The notes: a model not told the origin generated them from the letters alone. A DNA stretch of 64,000 nt from DASRQZ01 sp964571275 (GCA_964571275.1 CAZNCQ010000002.1:1-64000), one strand, 5' to 3'; positions 25,333 through 35,079 are shown, counted from the first letter of the stretch. Translations and numbers: made by a program.

Positions 25333-26830
25333 ACGTCGAGCCGACGCCGACCTCGCTCTCGACGGTGATCGTGCCGCGCGACGCATCGACGATCTGCTTC
25401 GCGATCCAAAGGCCCAATCCCAGACCCGGGTAGTAGCGTTCGGCAGGCGCGCGCTCGAAGCGATCGAAGATGCGCTTGCGTTGCTCCGAAGGGATGCCGA
25501 TGCCGCAGTCACGCACGCTCAGGCGGGCGGCGCCGTCGTCGGCGGCGACGTCGACGTCGATCGGGTGGCCGCGCCCGAACTTGATCGCGTTCGACACCAG
25601 ATTCGTGATCACCTGACCGATGCGCAGACGGTCCCAGCGGCCGGTGACGCCGGAGGCGCAGCGCAAGTTGATGGTCGAGCCGGCGTGCGTCGCGGTCTCC
25701 GACAGCGACTCGACGGTGTCGGTCGCGACCGCGCCCAGGTCGACGTCTTCCGGCGTCAGCAGCATCCGCCCTTCCATCAGGCGCGAGACATCCAGCAGCG
25801 CCTCGACCAGCTGCTCGAGGCGTACGATCTGTCGGCGGATGACGTTGAGCCGGCGCAGGATCCGGTCCTCGCCGTCGGCGCCGTTACCGTGCGCAGCGGT
25901 CAGGGTCCGCAGCGCCGACTCCGTTTGCAGGCTCAACGTCGTGATCGGCGTGCGAAGCTCGTGCGAAGCAACCGACAGAAACTCGTCGCGCACGTGCAGA
26001 GCCGACCGGAGCAGGTCCTCCTTCCGCACGAGCTCGGTCACGTCGCGCAACGACAGCACCGCCACCGCGGGGTGCTCGGCCAGCGCCGGCAAGCGTGCGG
26101 CGTCGGCGAGCAACCACACCGAGCCCTCCGACGTCATCGAGACGACCCGGCAGCCGCGGACGCGCGCCCCCTCTTCGTGGGGCACGACGTCGCCGATGTC
26201 GAGCGCGCCGCCCCCGTCCTCGTCGGGGCGGGCCAGCGCGAGGCGCTTGCCGAGGTCCTCGCCTTGCGCCGACGCGTCGACGGTCATGCGCCGGGCGGCG
26301 TCGTTCGCGAACAGCACGCGGTGGCTTTCCGGTTCGAGCAACCACAGTGGAACCGGCAGCGAGTCGAGCAGCTTCTCGGTCCACTCGCTGTGCCGCTGCA
26401 GCACGGCCAGGGCGACCTCTTGCTGCGTGGTGCGGCGCCGCATCTCGATCACGTCCAGCCGCGCCTGAACGCGCACCATGAGCTCGCGCGCCGAGAACGG
26501 TTTGATCAGGAAATCGTCAGCGCCGGCCTCGAGCCCGGCGATCGTCTCGCGCTCGCCGGCGCGCGCCGACACCAGGATCACCGGTACGTCGTGCGTGGCC
26601 GGCGCCGCGCGGAGCGCGCGCAGGAGATCGATACCGTCGATGCCAGGCATGCGCACGTCGCTGATGACGAGATCGGGCGGCGACGCCAGCGCCATGTCGC
26701 GCGCCGCCTCGCCGCCGTCGGCCATCTCGACGCGCCAGCGCGCGCCCAGCAGCAGCGCCAGCATCTGGCGCACGTGCGGGTCGTCCTCGACGACCAGGAT
26801 GCGGATGTTCGGGTCCGGCACCTCGGTCAT
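25304..26830 (-). CDS. Receiver-histidine kinase hybrid
   Basis: This 508-residue protein starts with a receiver domain (residues 8-125): acidic pocket VVEDD, phospho-acceptor Asp58 in LVISDVRMPG, Lys110 in FLIKPF. A PAS-like segment lies at about 150-265 (LLDSLPVPLWLLEPESHRVLFANDAARR). The transmitter has H-box His290 in SVASHELRTPITTL and ATP-binding boxes near DCGIGIPSEQRKRIFDRFER and GLGLGLWIAKQIV. Having the receiver at the N-terminus suggests that it is phosphorylated by another kinase. The convergent 7TM kinase, whose gene overlaps it tail-to-tail, is the natural candidate, though convergent genes are not co-expressed by default. Confidence 0.92.
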   Translation of the reverse strand: MTEVPDPNIRILVVEDDPHVRQMLALLLGARWRVEMADGGEAARDMALASPPDLVISDVRMPGIDGIDLLRALRAAPATHDVPVILVSARAGERETIAGLEAGADDFLIKPFSARELMVRVQARLDVIEMRRRTTQQEVALAVLQRHSEWTEKLLDSLPVPLWLLEPESHRVLFANDAARRMTVDASAQGEDLGKRLALARPDEDGGGALDIGDVVPHEEGARVRGCRVVSMTSEGSVWLLADAARLPALAEHPAVAVLSLRDVTELVRKEDLLRSALHVRDEFLSVASHELRTPITTLSLQTESALRTLTAAHGNGADGEDRILRRLNVIRRQIVRLEQLVEALLDVSRLMEGRMLLTPEDVDLGAVATDTVESLSETATHAGSTINLRCASGVTGRWDRLRIGQVITNLVSNAIKFGRGHPIDVDVAADDGAARLSVRDCGIGIPSEQRKRIFDRFERAPAERYYPGLGLGLWIAKQIVDASRGTITVESEVGVGSTFTVRLPRSA

Positions 26831-27006
26831 CCCGCGCTCGGCGTGACGGCCGCGCCCATGCGGGCGCCCCTCCCAGACCGCGAACCCACGGCGCGCACCC
26901 AGCCGCTGAGTAAGCCCCGGATCACGGAGAGAAGTGTGCGCACCTCGGCTCCGATCACAATCGGGACGCCCCTGAATCGGCGCGCGCGCCGGGGGCGAGA
27001 TACATT

Positions 27007-28049
27007 CTATTGCCAGCAGGTCGCGTCGGGATCACGCGGCGGATGTCCGACGAGGTCGACGAGCCGGCCGCTCTTCTCATCGAGCGTGGTCTCCAGATCC
27101 AGGGCGCCGTCGGCGCAGCGCAGGTGAAAGATCGCGCGCGGGCTGGCGTCGCCGAAAGGCTCGTCGTGGCTCCGTACGCTGCCGCCCACGACATCGCAGG
27201 CGCCATAGTCGATGGCCAGGTGCGCGAGCCGTTTGGTCAGGCGATCTCGGTCGGCGGCCGTGGAGAACAGCTCCGCTGTTGCCGTGCCGGCGTCGCTCCA
27301 GTGGTCGTTCAAACGGCCGAGGGCAGGCGAGCGTCCAGACGCCGCGGTGCCGGCCGTGGGTCTTGAGCGCCCCGCTCCGACGGCACTGGCCGTGGCTGGC
27401 GCCGATGCGCGCGAAGTCGTCGCGTAGATGCGCCGACCAGGCGAACTTCAGGCTCGGCGCATCGAACGTGCGCGCCACGAGATCCGTGGCCCACACCGCC
27501 AGCAGCCGATCGATTGCCTCCGCCGAAGCGACCAGCTCCTCGATGGGGACTGGCGCCGCAGGCTTGCCGAGCACGTCCCCCGCCGCCAGGGTCCCGAGCA
27601 GCGCACCCGCCGGCACGCGCTCGTTGGTGGCGAACACGAAGACGCCCGCCGCCTGCTTGGGGAGCAGCACCACCGTCGAGAAATAGCCTGGCTCGTACCC
27701 GCCGTGCTGCACCCGCTCGTCGTTGCAGCTGGTGACTCTCGTCCAGCCGAAGCCGTAGCTCCCCGTGCGCAGTGAGATCCCGTCCGGTGCACGCTGCGCG
27801 ATCGGCGCGTCGTAGTCGTCCATGCGCATCGAGCGCTGACCTTCGTGCATCTCGCGCAGCGTGCTCCGTCGCAAGGGTCCCGCCTCCGGCTGCTCGTCGC
27901 GCGCCGGACCGGCCGCCAGGTTGAACGCGACGTAGCGTGCGTAGTCACGCAACGTCGTGTAGAGGCCACCGGCTTCAGGATCTCATCGGTGACGTAGTCG
28001 CGGAAGCGCCGGCCTGATACGCGCTCGACGACCTGGCCGAGTCTCCGCG
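27007..28049 (-). pseudogene. Remnant of a serine hydrolase (class C beta-lactamase family)
   Basis: The region begins just after the VOC gene stop with LGQVVERVSGRRFRDYV..ILKP, jumps frame to GGLYTTLRDYARYVAFNL near 27970, then runs through YGFGWTRVTSCNDERVQHGGYEPGYFSTVVLL, which carries the HGG equivalent of the third beta-lactamase motif. Another frame change occurs near 27310-27345, where NDHWSDAGTATAELF continues in a second frame to 27007. The N-terminal half with the SxxK and YxN motifs is absent. The residual product cannot be functional. The gene either decayed after deletion of its front half or holds assembly errors; the missing front half argues for decay. Confidence 0.8.
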
Positions 28050-28835
28050 TCAGCTGCTCTTGGTGCGCGGCGCCGGCTTGAGCACCGCCAGCGCGGCGCC
28101 GGTCGGATCGATCAGCGGGCAGAGGCGGCCGACCTCGGGGATGTCCTCGGGCTCCATGGGAATCGTCGCGCCCATCCGGCGGGCGCGCGCGATGGTCGCG
28201 TCGACGTCGGAGACCGCGACGTAGGGCAGCCAGCTTGGCTTCGCGCCGGTTTGCAGGAGGGGGGTGACGCCCGCGCGCTCGACGCCGTCACGACGAAGCA
28301 CGTGATACACCTCGTCGGGGCCCATGTTCATCGACTGGTGCGAGTAGCCGACGACGCTCTCGTAGAAGCCGATCGCCTTCAGCGGATCGCTGGTGTGCAG
28401 CTCGTTCCACACCCAGCCGCCGCTGGGCGCGGGCCCATCGGCCGGATCTCCGCCGTCGCTCTTGAACAGGTACAGCTCGGCGCCCTGCGGGTCGGCGATC
28501 CGCACGGTGCGGCCCACGGTCGGGATGTCGAATGGCTTGTCGATGACCCGCCCGCCGTTCGCGGTCACCGACTGCGCCGCCGCATCGACGTCCTCGACGG
28601 AGAGGTACGAGATCCAGTGCGCCGGCTGGCGATCGTCGCGCGCGGCCGCGTAGCCGCCGATCATGCTGTCGAGGCTGTCGCCGAGGCAGATCATGTCGTA
28701 GTGGCTCGGGCCCATCGGGAACGGCCGGGTCTGCCAGCCGAGGACCTCGCCATAGAACGCCTGGGCCTTCTTGGCGTCCTTGGAAACGTGCTCGAACCAG
28801 ACGAACTTTCCGGGGATTGGCTTGAGATTGGGCAT
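28050..28835 (-). CDS. Two-domain VOC (glyoxalase-like) protein
   Basis: This protein has about 261 residues and two vicinal-oxygen-chelate domains in tandem. The first runs GKFVWFEHVSKDAKKAQAFYGEVLGWQ to DPQGAELYLFKSD, the second WVWNELHTSDPLKAIGFYESVVGYS to DPTGAALAVLKP. Metal-ligand style His/Glu residues are visible in the expected strands. Two start codons compete: the ATG at 28841 overlaps the cobQ stop as ATGA, and the one at 28835 has AGGA at better spacing and was chosen. It is the last gene of the cobalamin operon; its role there is unknown and could be unrelated to B12. Confidence 0.85.
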   Translation of the reverse strand: MPNLKPIPGKFVWFEHVSKDAKKAQAFYGEVLGWQTRPFPMGPSHYDMICLGDSLDSMIGGYAAARDDRQPAHWISYLSVEDVDAAAQSVTANGGRVIDKPFDIPTVGRTVRIADPQGAELYLFKSDGGDPADGPAPSGGWVWNELHTSDPLKAIGFYESVVGYSHQSMNMGPDEVYHVLRRDGVERAGVTPLLQTGAKPSWLPYVAVSDVDATIARARRMGATIPMEPEDIPEVGRLCPLIDPTGAALAVLKPAPRTKSS

Positions 28836-28837
28836 GG

Positions 28838-30430
28838 TCATCTTCCTTTCGGCCCGTAGGACGATCGGGCCGGGCCGGAATCGACAGGCGGCGACGAAAA
28901 TCGACCGGATGAGCACACTTTCTCCAACAGCGGCGCCACGACGCGATCGTCGAGCGCCTCGCGCACGATGGCGGCGACCCGATCGTACTCGTCGATGGGC
29001 GGCGGCGATTCGATCGACGACGGCGGCGGCAGCGCGCGGCGCACGCGCAGATGCGCGAGCAGCGCCGCGCGGACCGCGTCGTTGGCGAGGATACCGTGAA
29101 TCATCGTCCCCACCACCGACCCGGCGACGGCGCCGTCGTCGATCGCGCAGGCCTCGCCGTTGCGCGACGTGATGCGGAACGCCGCCGTCACCGCGCCCGC
29201 AGGCGACATCGCGCCCAGGTGGATCTCGTAGCCGGCGAAGGGCCCGCTCGCCTCGCTCGCCAGCCAGCTGCCGGGGCCGGCCATCGCCGACACGCGCGCC
29301 GTGATCTTGCGGCCGCCGAAGCGCGTGCGTAACGGAAGGAGATCCAACCCGTGCGCCGTCGCGTGCGGCGATTCCAGGTGCTCCGCGTCGTCGATCGCGC
29401 CGCCCAGCATCTGACAACCGCCACAGATCCCCAGCACCGGCAGGCCGGCGCGGGCGCGCGCGACGATCGCGTCGGCGATGCCGCGTTCGCGCAGCCAGCT
29501 CAGATCCGATGCCGTGCTCTTCGAGCCCGGGACGATCACCAGATCGGCGCCCGCGAGATCGGCGGCGGTCTCGGGGAATCGCACCACGAGACCCGCCTCA
29601 TGCTCCAGCGGCTCGAAGTCGTCGTGGTTCGAGATGTACGGCAGCCGCACGACGCAGATGTCGAGCTCGGCGGTGGTCGGGCGCGCGCGCCGCGATCGCT
29701 CGTCGAGCGAGAGCGAATCCTCCTCGGCGATGCGCAGCCGCGGAATGTAAGGAACGACGCCCGCCACCGGGATGCCGGTACGGAGCGCGAGCTCGTCGAG
29801 CCCCGGTTGCAAGAGCGCGCGGTCGCCGCGGAACTTGTTGACGACGAACCCGGCGATGCGCCGGCGGTCCTCGCGGTCGAGCAGCTCCAGCGTTCCGACG
29901 AACGCGGCGAAGACGCCGCCGCGATCGATGTCGCCGACCAGCAGCACCGGCGCGTCAGCCGCGCGCGCGACGTACATGTTCACCAGCTCGCGGTCGCGCA
30001 GGTTGATCTCGACGGGACTGCCCGCGCCCTCGATCACCACGAAGTCATGAGCCGCGCGCAGCCGGCGCAGCGAGGCGTCGATCACCGCGCGCAGCTCGAG
30101 CTTGTGACGGTGATAATCGATGGCCGACAGGTTGCCGATCGATCGACCGAGCACGACGACCTGACAGCCGCCGGTCCCTTCGGGTTTGAGCAGGATCGGA
30201 TTCATGTCGGCGGTCGGCTCGATCCCGGCGGCTTCCGCCTGGACGGCCTGCGCGCGTCCGATCTCGCTACCGTCGGCGGTGACCGCGGCGTTGAGCGCCA
30301 TGTTCTGCGATTTGAACGGCGCGACGCGCACACCGCGCTGGCGCAGCATCCGGCACAGCGCCGTCACCAGCAGGCTCTTGCCGGCCGACGACGTCGTCCC
30401 CTGCACCATCAGCGTGCGCGCTAGTGTCAT
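28838..30430 (-). CDS. cobQ: Cobyric acid synthase
   Basis: The 530-residue ATP-dependent amidotransferase converts adenosylcobyrinate a,c-diamide into adenosylcobyrate with glutamine. It has the N-terminal P-loop-like GTTSSAGKSLLVTALCR, SQNMALNA and EGAGSPVEINLRDRE motifs and a class I glutaminase domain with nucleophile Cys336 in LGICGGCQMLGG. The C-terminal tail after about residue 480 is variable. The ATG at 30430 lies within an inverted repeat that also covers the end of the upstream cobD gene. It ends in an ATGA overlap region with the VOC gene. Confidence 0.95.
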   Translation of the reverse strand: MTLARTLMVQGTTSSAGKSLLVTALCRMLRQRGVRVAPFKSQNMALNAAVTADGSEIGRAQAVQAEAAGIEPTADMNPILLKPEGTGGCQVVVLGRSIGNLSAIDYHRHKLELRAVIDASLRRLRAAHDFVVIEGAGSPVEINLRDRELVNMYVARAADAPVLLVGDIDRGGVFAAFVGTLELLDREDRRRIAGFVVNKFRGDRALLQPGLDELALRTGIPVAGVVPYIPRLRIAEEDSLSLDERSRRARPTTAELDICVVRLPYISNHDDFEPLEHEAGLVVRFPETAADLAGADLVIVPGSKSTASDLSWLRERGIADAIVARARAGLPVLGICGGCQMLGGAIDDAEHLESPHATAHGLDLLPLRTRFGGRKITARVSAMAGPGSWLASEASGPFAGYEIHLGAMSPAGAVTAAFRITSRNGEACAIDDGAVAGSVVGTMIHGILANDAVRAALLAHLRVRRALPPPSSIESPPPIDEYDRVAAIVREALDDRVVAPLLEKVCSSGRFSSPPVDSGPARSSYGPKGR

Positions 30431-30487
30431 GTCTCAGAAATACCAGTCGCGCCCGAACGCAGGCGGAGTTCCGAGACGTGACACTAG
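30421..30487. promoter_or_regulatory. Imperfect 19-bp inverted repeat over cobD stop and cobQ start
   Basis: Arms 30421-30439 and 30469-30487 match at 17 of 19 positions around a 29-base loop. The left arm holds the cobQ start codon and the right arm the cobD stop codon. On the minus-strand mRNA the structure would put the start codon of cobQ in a hairpin. No clear Shine-Dalgarno is exposed in the loop. Confidence 0.75.
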
Positions 30488-31572
30488 CACCGCGGCAACT
30501 CTTCATGGAGGGCGGCCAGCAACCGCTCGCGATCGTCCGCGGGGCGCGCCGCGAGCCGCGCATGAGCCGGCAACCCGAACGACGCGCAGTCGCGCACGAG
30601 GATCCGGTGCCGCGACAGCAGCCCGCGCCGCAGGCCGGCGGCGTCACCGACGGGAACGATGAAGTAGCTGGTGCAGCTGGGAACGGGAGCGAGATCCAGC
30701 CGGCGCAACGCTTCGTCGAGCGCGCGGCGATCGGCGAGCATCCGTTCGCGGCTCTCGGCGACGAACGGCGCGAGCCCGACGCTGGCGATCGCCGCCGCCT
30801 GCGCCGCGCCGCCGGTGCTCCAGGCCGGGCGGGCGGCCTCGACCGCCGCGGCGATCGCGGGCGCGGCGACGAGGTAGCCGACGCGCACGCCGGGGATCGC
30901 GTGCTCCTTGGTGAGCGAGCGGACGCGCACGACGTTGTCAGGCAGGTCGACGACGGCGTCGGCATGATGTTCGCTGAGCGACAGGAAGGCCTGATCGACG
31001 ACGATGATCGCGCGCGGGAGCCGCTCCGCGAGCGCGACGACATCGCTGGCGCGCACGCCGGCACCGGTTGGATTGTTGGGCGCGCAGAGATAGATCGCGG
31101 CGGCTTCGCAGGCGCGCGCTGTCTCGACGACCGCGGTCAGCGCCGCGCGACCGACGGCGAAGCCGGCTTGCGCCGAGGCGCGCCACTCGACGACGCGCGC
31201 GCCGGCGGCGACGGCGGCCGCGCGAAACTCTGAGAACGTGGGCTCGACCATCACGACCGACCGGCCGCGCGTGACCAGCAGCCGCGCCAGCGTCCACAGC
31301 AGATCGGCGCCGCCGTTGCCGAGCACCAGGTGCTCGGCGGTCACACCACATGACGCCGCGAGGGCGATACGCGCCGCCAGCGCCGTCGAATCGGGGTAGA
31401 GATCGATGCGCGCCGACGCAATCGCGTGGCGCATGGCCGGCGCGGGCCCGTAGGGGTTGACGTTGACGCTGAAGTCGAGGACGTCGGCGGCAGCGAGGCC
31501 AAGCCCGCACAGCTCGCCAGCGAGCGGTCCCCCGTGCGCGCGTAGCGCGGAATCTTGCGCGTCAGCGGCCAT
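30484..31572 (-). CDS. cobD: L-threonine-O-3-phosphate decarboxylase
   Basis: From the ATG at 31572 the 362-residue PLP enzyme makes aminopropanol phosphate for the nucleotide loop. A longer frame to 31689 overlaps the cbiB coding sequence and looks less likely. The start lies in the last codons of cbiB, an 11-base overlap. The aminotransferase class I fold shows DFSVNVNPYGPA, CAPNNPTGAG and the PLP Lys in RSLTKEHAIPGVRVGYL. This group is easily confused with histidinol-phosphate aminotransferase, but position between cbiB and cobQ supports CobD/CobC. Confidence 0.88.
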   Translation of the reverse strand: MAADAQDSALRAHGGPLAGELCGLGLAAADVLDFSVNVNPYGPAPAMRHAIASARIDLYPDSTALAARIALAASCGVTAEHLVLGNGGADLLWTLARLLVTRGRSVVMVEPTFSEFRAAAVAAGARVVEWRASAQAGFAVGRAALTAVVETARACEAAAIYLCAPNNPTGAGVRASDVVALAERLPRAIIVVDQAFLSLSEHHADAVVDLPDNVVRVRSLTKEHAIPGVRVGYLVAAPAIAAAVEAARPAWSTGGAAQAAAIASVGLAPFVAESRERMLADRRALDEALRRLDLAPVPSCTSYFIVPVGDAAGLRRGLLSRHRILVRDCASFGLPAHARLAARPADDRERLLAALHEELPRC

Positions 31573-32533
31573 GGGTCTTCCGCCAAGCGATGACGATCGC
31601 GGCCAGCGCCAGGCCAAGCCCGCACGCCCGAGCGACGACGCGCCAGGCGGCGGCGATCGTCTCGGTCCGCAGCGGCTCTTCGTCGTCACCGAGACGGTAG
31701 TGGCCGGGCTTCTCGAGCGCGACGCCGAGCAAACCGGCCATCGCCGCCATCGGACGTCCCGCGTTGGGGCTCTCGGTGCGGCAGCCGTCGCGCCGCAGGA
31801 TTCGCCAACCGCGGCGCGCGTTCTCGCCCGAGGCGCCGCCCGCCACCAGCAGCAACGCCGCCGTCAACCGCGCCGGAACGAGATTGAGCAGATCGTCGAG
31901 CCGCGCCGCCGCCTTGCCGAAGTATTCGTAGCGGCCGTGATAGCCAATCATTGCGTCGAGCGTGTTCACGGCTCGGTAGAAGATCGCACCCGGCAAACCG
32001 AAGAGCACGAAATAGAAGAGCGGCGCGATCGCGCTGTCAGACGCGTTTTCGGCCAGTGATTCGACGGTACCGGCGACCAGCGCGCCCTCGTCGAGGTGGG
32101 CGGCGTCGCGGCTGCACAGCGCAGCGAGACCACGACGGGCGCCCGCGAGATCGCCGCGCGCCAGCGGCTCGGCCACGCCCCGTGCCGCGCCGCCGAGCGC
32201 ACGCAGCGCGATCGCCGACTTCAGCAACCAGATACCGGCGGCGAGGCGAACCCCGGCGCCCGCCCACCCCGGCCAGCGCGCCGGCCAGCGCATCGCGAGC
32301 GCGGCGCCGCCCGCGAACAGGCAGGGAACGCCGATCGCGAGGATCGCGCCGGCGACAAGCTGACCGAGCCGGGTTGCCGTCACGAAGCGACGCTCGGCCC
32401 AGCTCGTGATCGCACCCATCCAGACCACGGGGTGCACGCGGGCCGGAGGCTCGCCGAGCCAGCGATCGACCGCCATCGCGCCGGCGAGCAGCGCGAGGTC
32501 CGAACGAGACGCGGCGACGAGATCGAACGTCAT
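31562..32533 (-). CDS. cbiB: Adenosylcobinamide-phosphate synthase
   Basis: This 323-residue integral membrane protein joins adenosylcobyric acid to aminopropanol phosphate. Family signatures are VDRWLGEPPARVHPVVWMGAI, the SLAENASDSAIAPLFYF stretch and RAVNTLDAMIGYHGRYEYFGKAAARLDDLLNLVPARL. It starts at an ATG that overlaps the cbiA stop as ATGA. About five to six membrane helices are visible. The last 20 residues overlap the cobD start. Confidence 0.95.
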   Translation of the reverse strand: MTFDLVAASRSDLALLAGAMAVDRWLGEPPARVHPVVWMGAITSWAERRFVTATRLGQLVAGAILAIGVPCLFAGGAALAMRWPARWPGWAGAGVRLAAGIWLLKSAIALRALGGAARGVAEPLARGDLAGARRGLAALCSRDAAHLDEGALVAGTVESLAENASDSAIAPLFYFVLFGLPGAIFYRAVNTLDAMIGYHGRYEYFGKAAARLDDLLNLVPARLTAALLLVAGGASGENARRGWRILRRDGCRTESPNAGRPMAAMAGLLGVALEKPGHYRLGDDEEPLRTETIAAAWRVVARACGLGLALAAIVIAWRKTHGR

Positions 32534-33933
32534 CCCGTCGCTCCGCGTGGGCGCGCGGCGGCGCAGGACGCGACGAAGGCCTCGGCGACGCGCGGATTCG
32601 ACGCCCAGTGCGCGTGAACGTACGACGCGAGAACGTTGGCGCCGACGCGATAGCCTTCGCGGAAGGATTCATCCCCGCGCCGACGCCGCAGCGAATAGGC
32701 CAGCGCGACCGCGCCGTCCAGCTCGGTCAGGCGCGAGTAGCGAAACTGGTGGCCGCGAAAGCGGGTGCCGGCGGGACCGATCGGCGTGTCGGCGTGCAGC
32801 GCGACCTCGACGTAGCCGAGCGCCTCCAATCGATCGGACATCACGGCCTCGCAGGGAATCAGGCCGACCATGGAGTGCGCCCGACCGTCGCGGGTGCGGA
32901 TCGCCCGCGTCAGGTACATGAGGCCGCCGCACTCTGCGTAGATCGGCCGCCCGCCGCGCGCGAACGCCGCGACGGCGTCGCGCATCGCCGTGTTGGCGGC
33001 CAGCCGCTCGGCGTGCACCTCCGGGTAGCCGCCACCGAGGTAGAGACCGTCGGCGTCGGGCAAGCGATCGTCGTTCACGGGCGAGAAGCGGATCAGCTCG
33101 GCGCCGAGCGCCTCGAGGCGGCGGAGGTTGTCGTCGTAGTAGAAATGGAAGGCGTCATCGAGCGCGAGGGCGATCCGGCAGCGGGGGGTCCAAAAGGACG
33201 AGGACGGCGACGAGGACGGCGGCGGGGACGGCGCCGGCGGCGCGGCGCGCGCGATCCGCATGATCGCGTCCAAATCGATCCACTCGGCGGCGCGCACGCC
33301 CCAGGCGGCGAACAGCGATTCGGCGACATTGCCTTCGTTCGCGGTGAGCAAGCCGAGGTGGCGTTCGGGAAACGCGAGCTCGGGCTCGAAGGTGAGGCCA
33401 CCGACGATCGGCGGGGTGATCTGCGCGTCGCGGAGTAAGTCCAGGTGGCCGCGGCTCCCGACGCGGTTGCAGACCACGCCGGCGACGCGCAGCGCGCGAT
33501 CGAATCCGGCGAACCCCGACACCAGCGCCGCCAGGCTGCGCGCCATCCCTCCCGCGTCGGCCACCAGGATCACCGGCGCGTCGAGCCACTTCGCGATCTC
33601 CGCCGTCGACCCTTCTTCGCTGGTCGGCGACGCTCCGTCGAAGAGGCCCATCACCCCTTCGATCAACGCGATGTCGGCATCGCGCGATGCGCGCTCGAAC
33701 GTCGCGCGCACCGCCTCGCGCCCCATCATCCAGCCGTCGAGGTTGTGGCTGGGCGCCTCGGCGGCGCGCCGGTGATAGGTTGGATCGAGATAGTCCGGCC
33801 CACACTTGAACACCGCGACGCGGAGGCCGCGCGCCCGCAGTGCGCGGCAGAGCCCGACGGTGACCGTGGTCTTGCCGACGCCACTCGACGTGCCCGCGAC
33901 CACGACGCGGGGAATGTCGACCGTCTCGCTCAT
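32530..33933 (-). CDS. cbiA: Cobyrinic acid a,c-diamide synthase
   Basis: From the ATG at 33933 the 467-residue enzyme amidates cobyrinate at carboxylates a and c. An upstream extension to 34020 is Arg-rich and was not used. It has P-loop GTSSGVGKTTVTVGLCRAL, the substrate motif FKCGPDYLDPTYH, and a glutaminase domain with nucleophile Cys335 in IYAECGGLMYL. A Pro/Ser-rich insert (APPAPSPPPSSSPSSS) near residue 232-247 joins the two domains. It is the first gene of the operon. No cobalamin riboswitch box is recognised in the 120 bases upstream. Confidence 0.95.
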   Translation of the reverse strand: MSETVDIPRVVVAGTSSGVGKTTVTVGLCRALRARGLRVAVFKCGPDYLDPTYHRRAAEAPSHNLDGWMMGREAVRATFERASRDADIALIEGVMGLFDGASPTSEEGSTAEIAKWLDAPVILVADAGGMARSLAALVSGFAGFDRALRVAGVVCNRVGSRGHLDLLRDAQITPPIVGGLTFEPELAFPERHLGLLTANEGNVAESLFAAWGVRAAEWIDLDAIMRIARAAPPAPSPPPSSSPSSSFWTPRCRIALALDDAFHFYYDDNLRRLEALGAELIRFSPVNDDRLPDADGLYLGGGYPEVHAERLAANTAMRDAVAAFARGGRPIYAECGGLMYLTRAIRTRDGRAHSMVGLIPCEAVMSDRLEALGYVEVALHADTPIGPAGTRFRGHQFRYSRLTELDGAVALAYSLRRRRGDESFREGYRVGANVLASYVHAHWASNPRVAEAFVASCAAARPRGATG

Positions 33934-34053
33934 CAGTCGTCGATCCCGGGTTGCGCCTCTCGCCCCCGCTCGAAGGTACGCTCGAGGGCTGAGCGCACCT
34001 CTACGGCCGTTGCCGCTCACGTGTCAAGCGGCGTCAACGGACCGACGGCGAGA

Positions 34054-35079
34054 TCACGGCAACGTGTGACGCGCGAAGGTTTCCCAGACGACGTCGGGGA
34101 CCGGCGCGCCCTGCGCGGCCGCCTGCGCGTACAGGACGTGGCCGGCGTTGATCGTGCACAAGGTGACCTCGACACCGGCCTGGCATATGTTGTTGGTGCT
34201 GCAGATACCGTGCGTCGTCGACGGTTGTCCGCTGCAGCTGTCGAGGCCGCTCCACTGAGTGAAGTCGGCCTGTGCGCTGGGGAACGTGCCGCCGTTGTAG
34301 GGAACCAACGGATCACTGGTCCCGCGGAACATCACCACCGAGATCGGGCGCGACGGCTGGCAGGGCATCGTGCCGTTGCCCATCGACACCGGCGCCGACG
34401 CGGCGAAGATGTCCGCCGCGCGGCACGCCAGCAAGTGCGCCATGGCGCCGCCGTTCGAAAGGCCGGTCGCGTAGACGCGCCTGGCGTCGATGCAGGCGTC
34501 CTGCTCCATCCTTGCGACGGCGGCGCGCAGGAAGCCTTCGTCGTCGACGTTGTTCGCCAGCGACGTACCGCAACAGAGGCTGCCGCCGTTCCACGACGCG
34601 TTGAGCCCGTTTGGATAGATGACGATGAACCCGGTGGCGTCGGCCTTCTCGCGCCAGCCCGACAGCGCCTCTTGCTGGGCTGCGTTCGAGGTCAAGCCGT
34701 GAAGGTCGACCACCAGCGGCACCGGCGTGCGTCCCGTATAGCTGGCCGGGACGTGCACGATATACGTGCGATCGACGCCGTCGTGGGAAAGCGTCACCGT
34801 GGTATCGCCGGGCGCGAGCGCGCCGATGCCGCCGCACGACTGAGTCGTGCCGCCCGCGCCGCCACCAGTCCCGGTCGCGGTGCCGCCGGCCCCCGTCGGC
34901 ACGCCTCCAGCGCCGCCCACGCCGAGCGCTCCGCCGCCGGCACCGCCCACGCTGCCGCGCTGGCTGGCGCCACTACCGTCGGAGGGCGCGGACGCGTCCC
35001 CCGAGGCTGCGCCCGAACTGTGGCACGCGAGCCCGCAGGCGCCGCCGAGTAGGACCGTCAGTCGAAGAGCGGTTTTCAT
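34054..35079 (-). CDS. Secreted PHB-depolymerase/LpqC-type esterase lipoprotein
   Basis: The ATG at 35079 gives 341 residues with a lipobox (LLGGACGLACHSS). A Gly/Ala/Thr-rich linker of about 60 residues keeps the catalytic part away from the membrane. The alpha/beta-hydrolase shows DLHGLTSNAA as the oxyanion strand, nucleophile Ser in YATGLSNGGAMAHLLAC, and a C-terminal His near INAGHVLYA. Similar enzymes cut polyhydroxybutyrate or feruloyl/acetyl esters. It is followed on the same strand by cbiA after 120 bases and is probably separate from it. Confidence 0.85.
   Translation of the reverse strand: MKTALRLTVLLGGACGLACHSSGAASGDASAPSDGSGASQRGSVGGAGGGALGVGGAGGVPTGAGGTATGTGGGAGGTTQSCGGIGALAPGDTTVTLSHDGVDRTYIVHVPASYTGRTPVPLVVDLHGLTSNAAQQEALSGWREKADATGFIVIYPNGLNASWNGGSLCCGTSLANNVDDEGFLRAAVARMEQDACIDARRVYATGLSNGGAMAHLLACRAADIFAASAPVSMGNGTMPCQPSRPISVVMFRGTSDPLVPYNGGTFPSAQADFTQWSGLDSCSGQPSTTHGICSTNNICQAGVEVTLCTINAGHVLYAQAAAQGAPVPDVVWETFARHTLP

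Noticed and set aside
33934..34053. Cobalamin riboswitch ahead of cbiA
   Set aside because: The 120 bases hold no recognisable B12 box and no room for the full aptamer.
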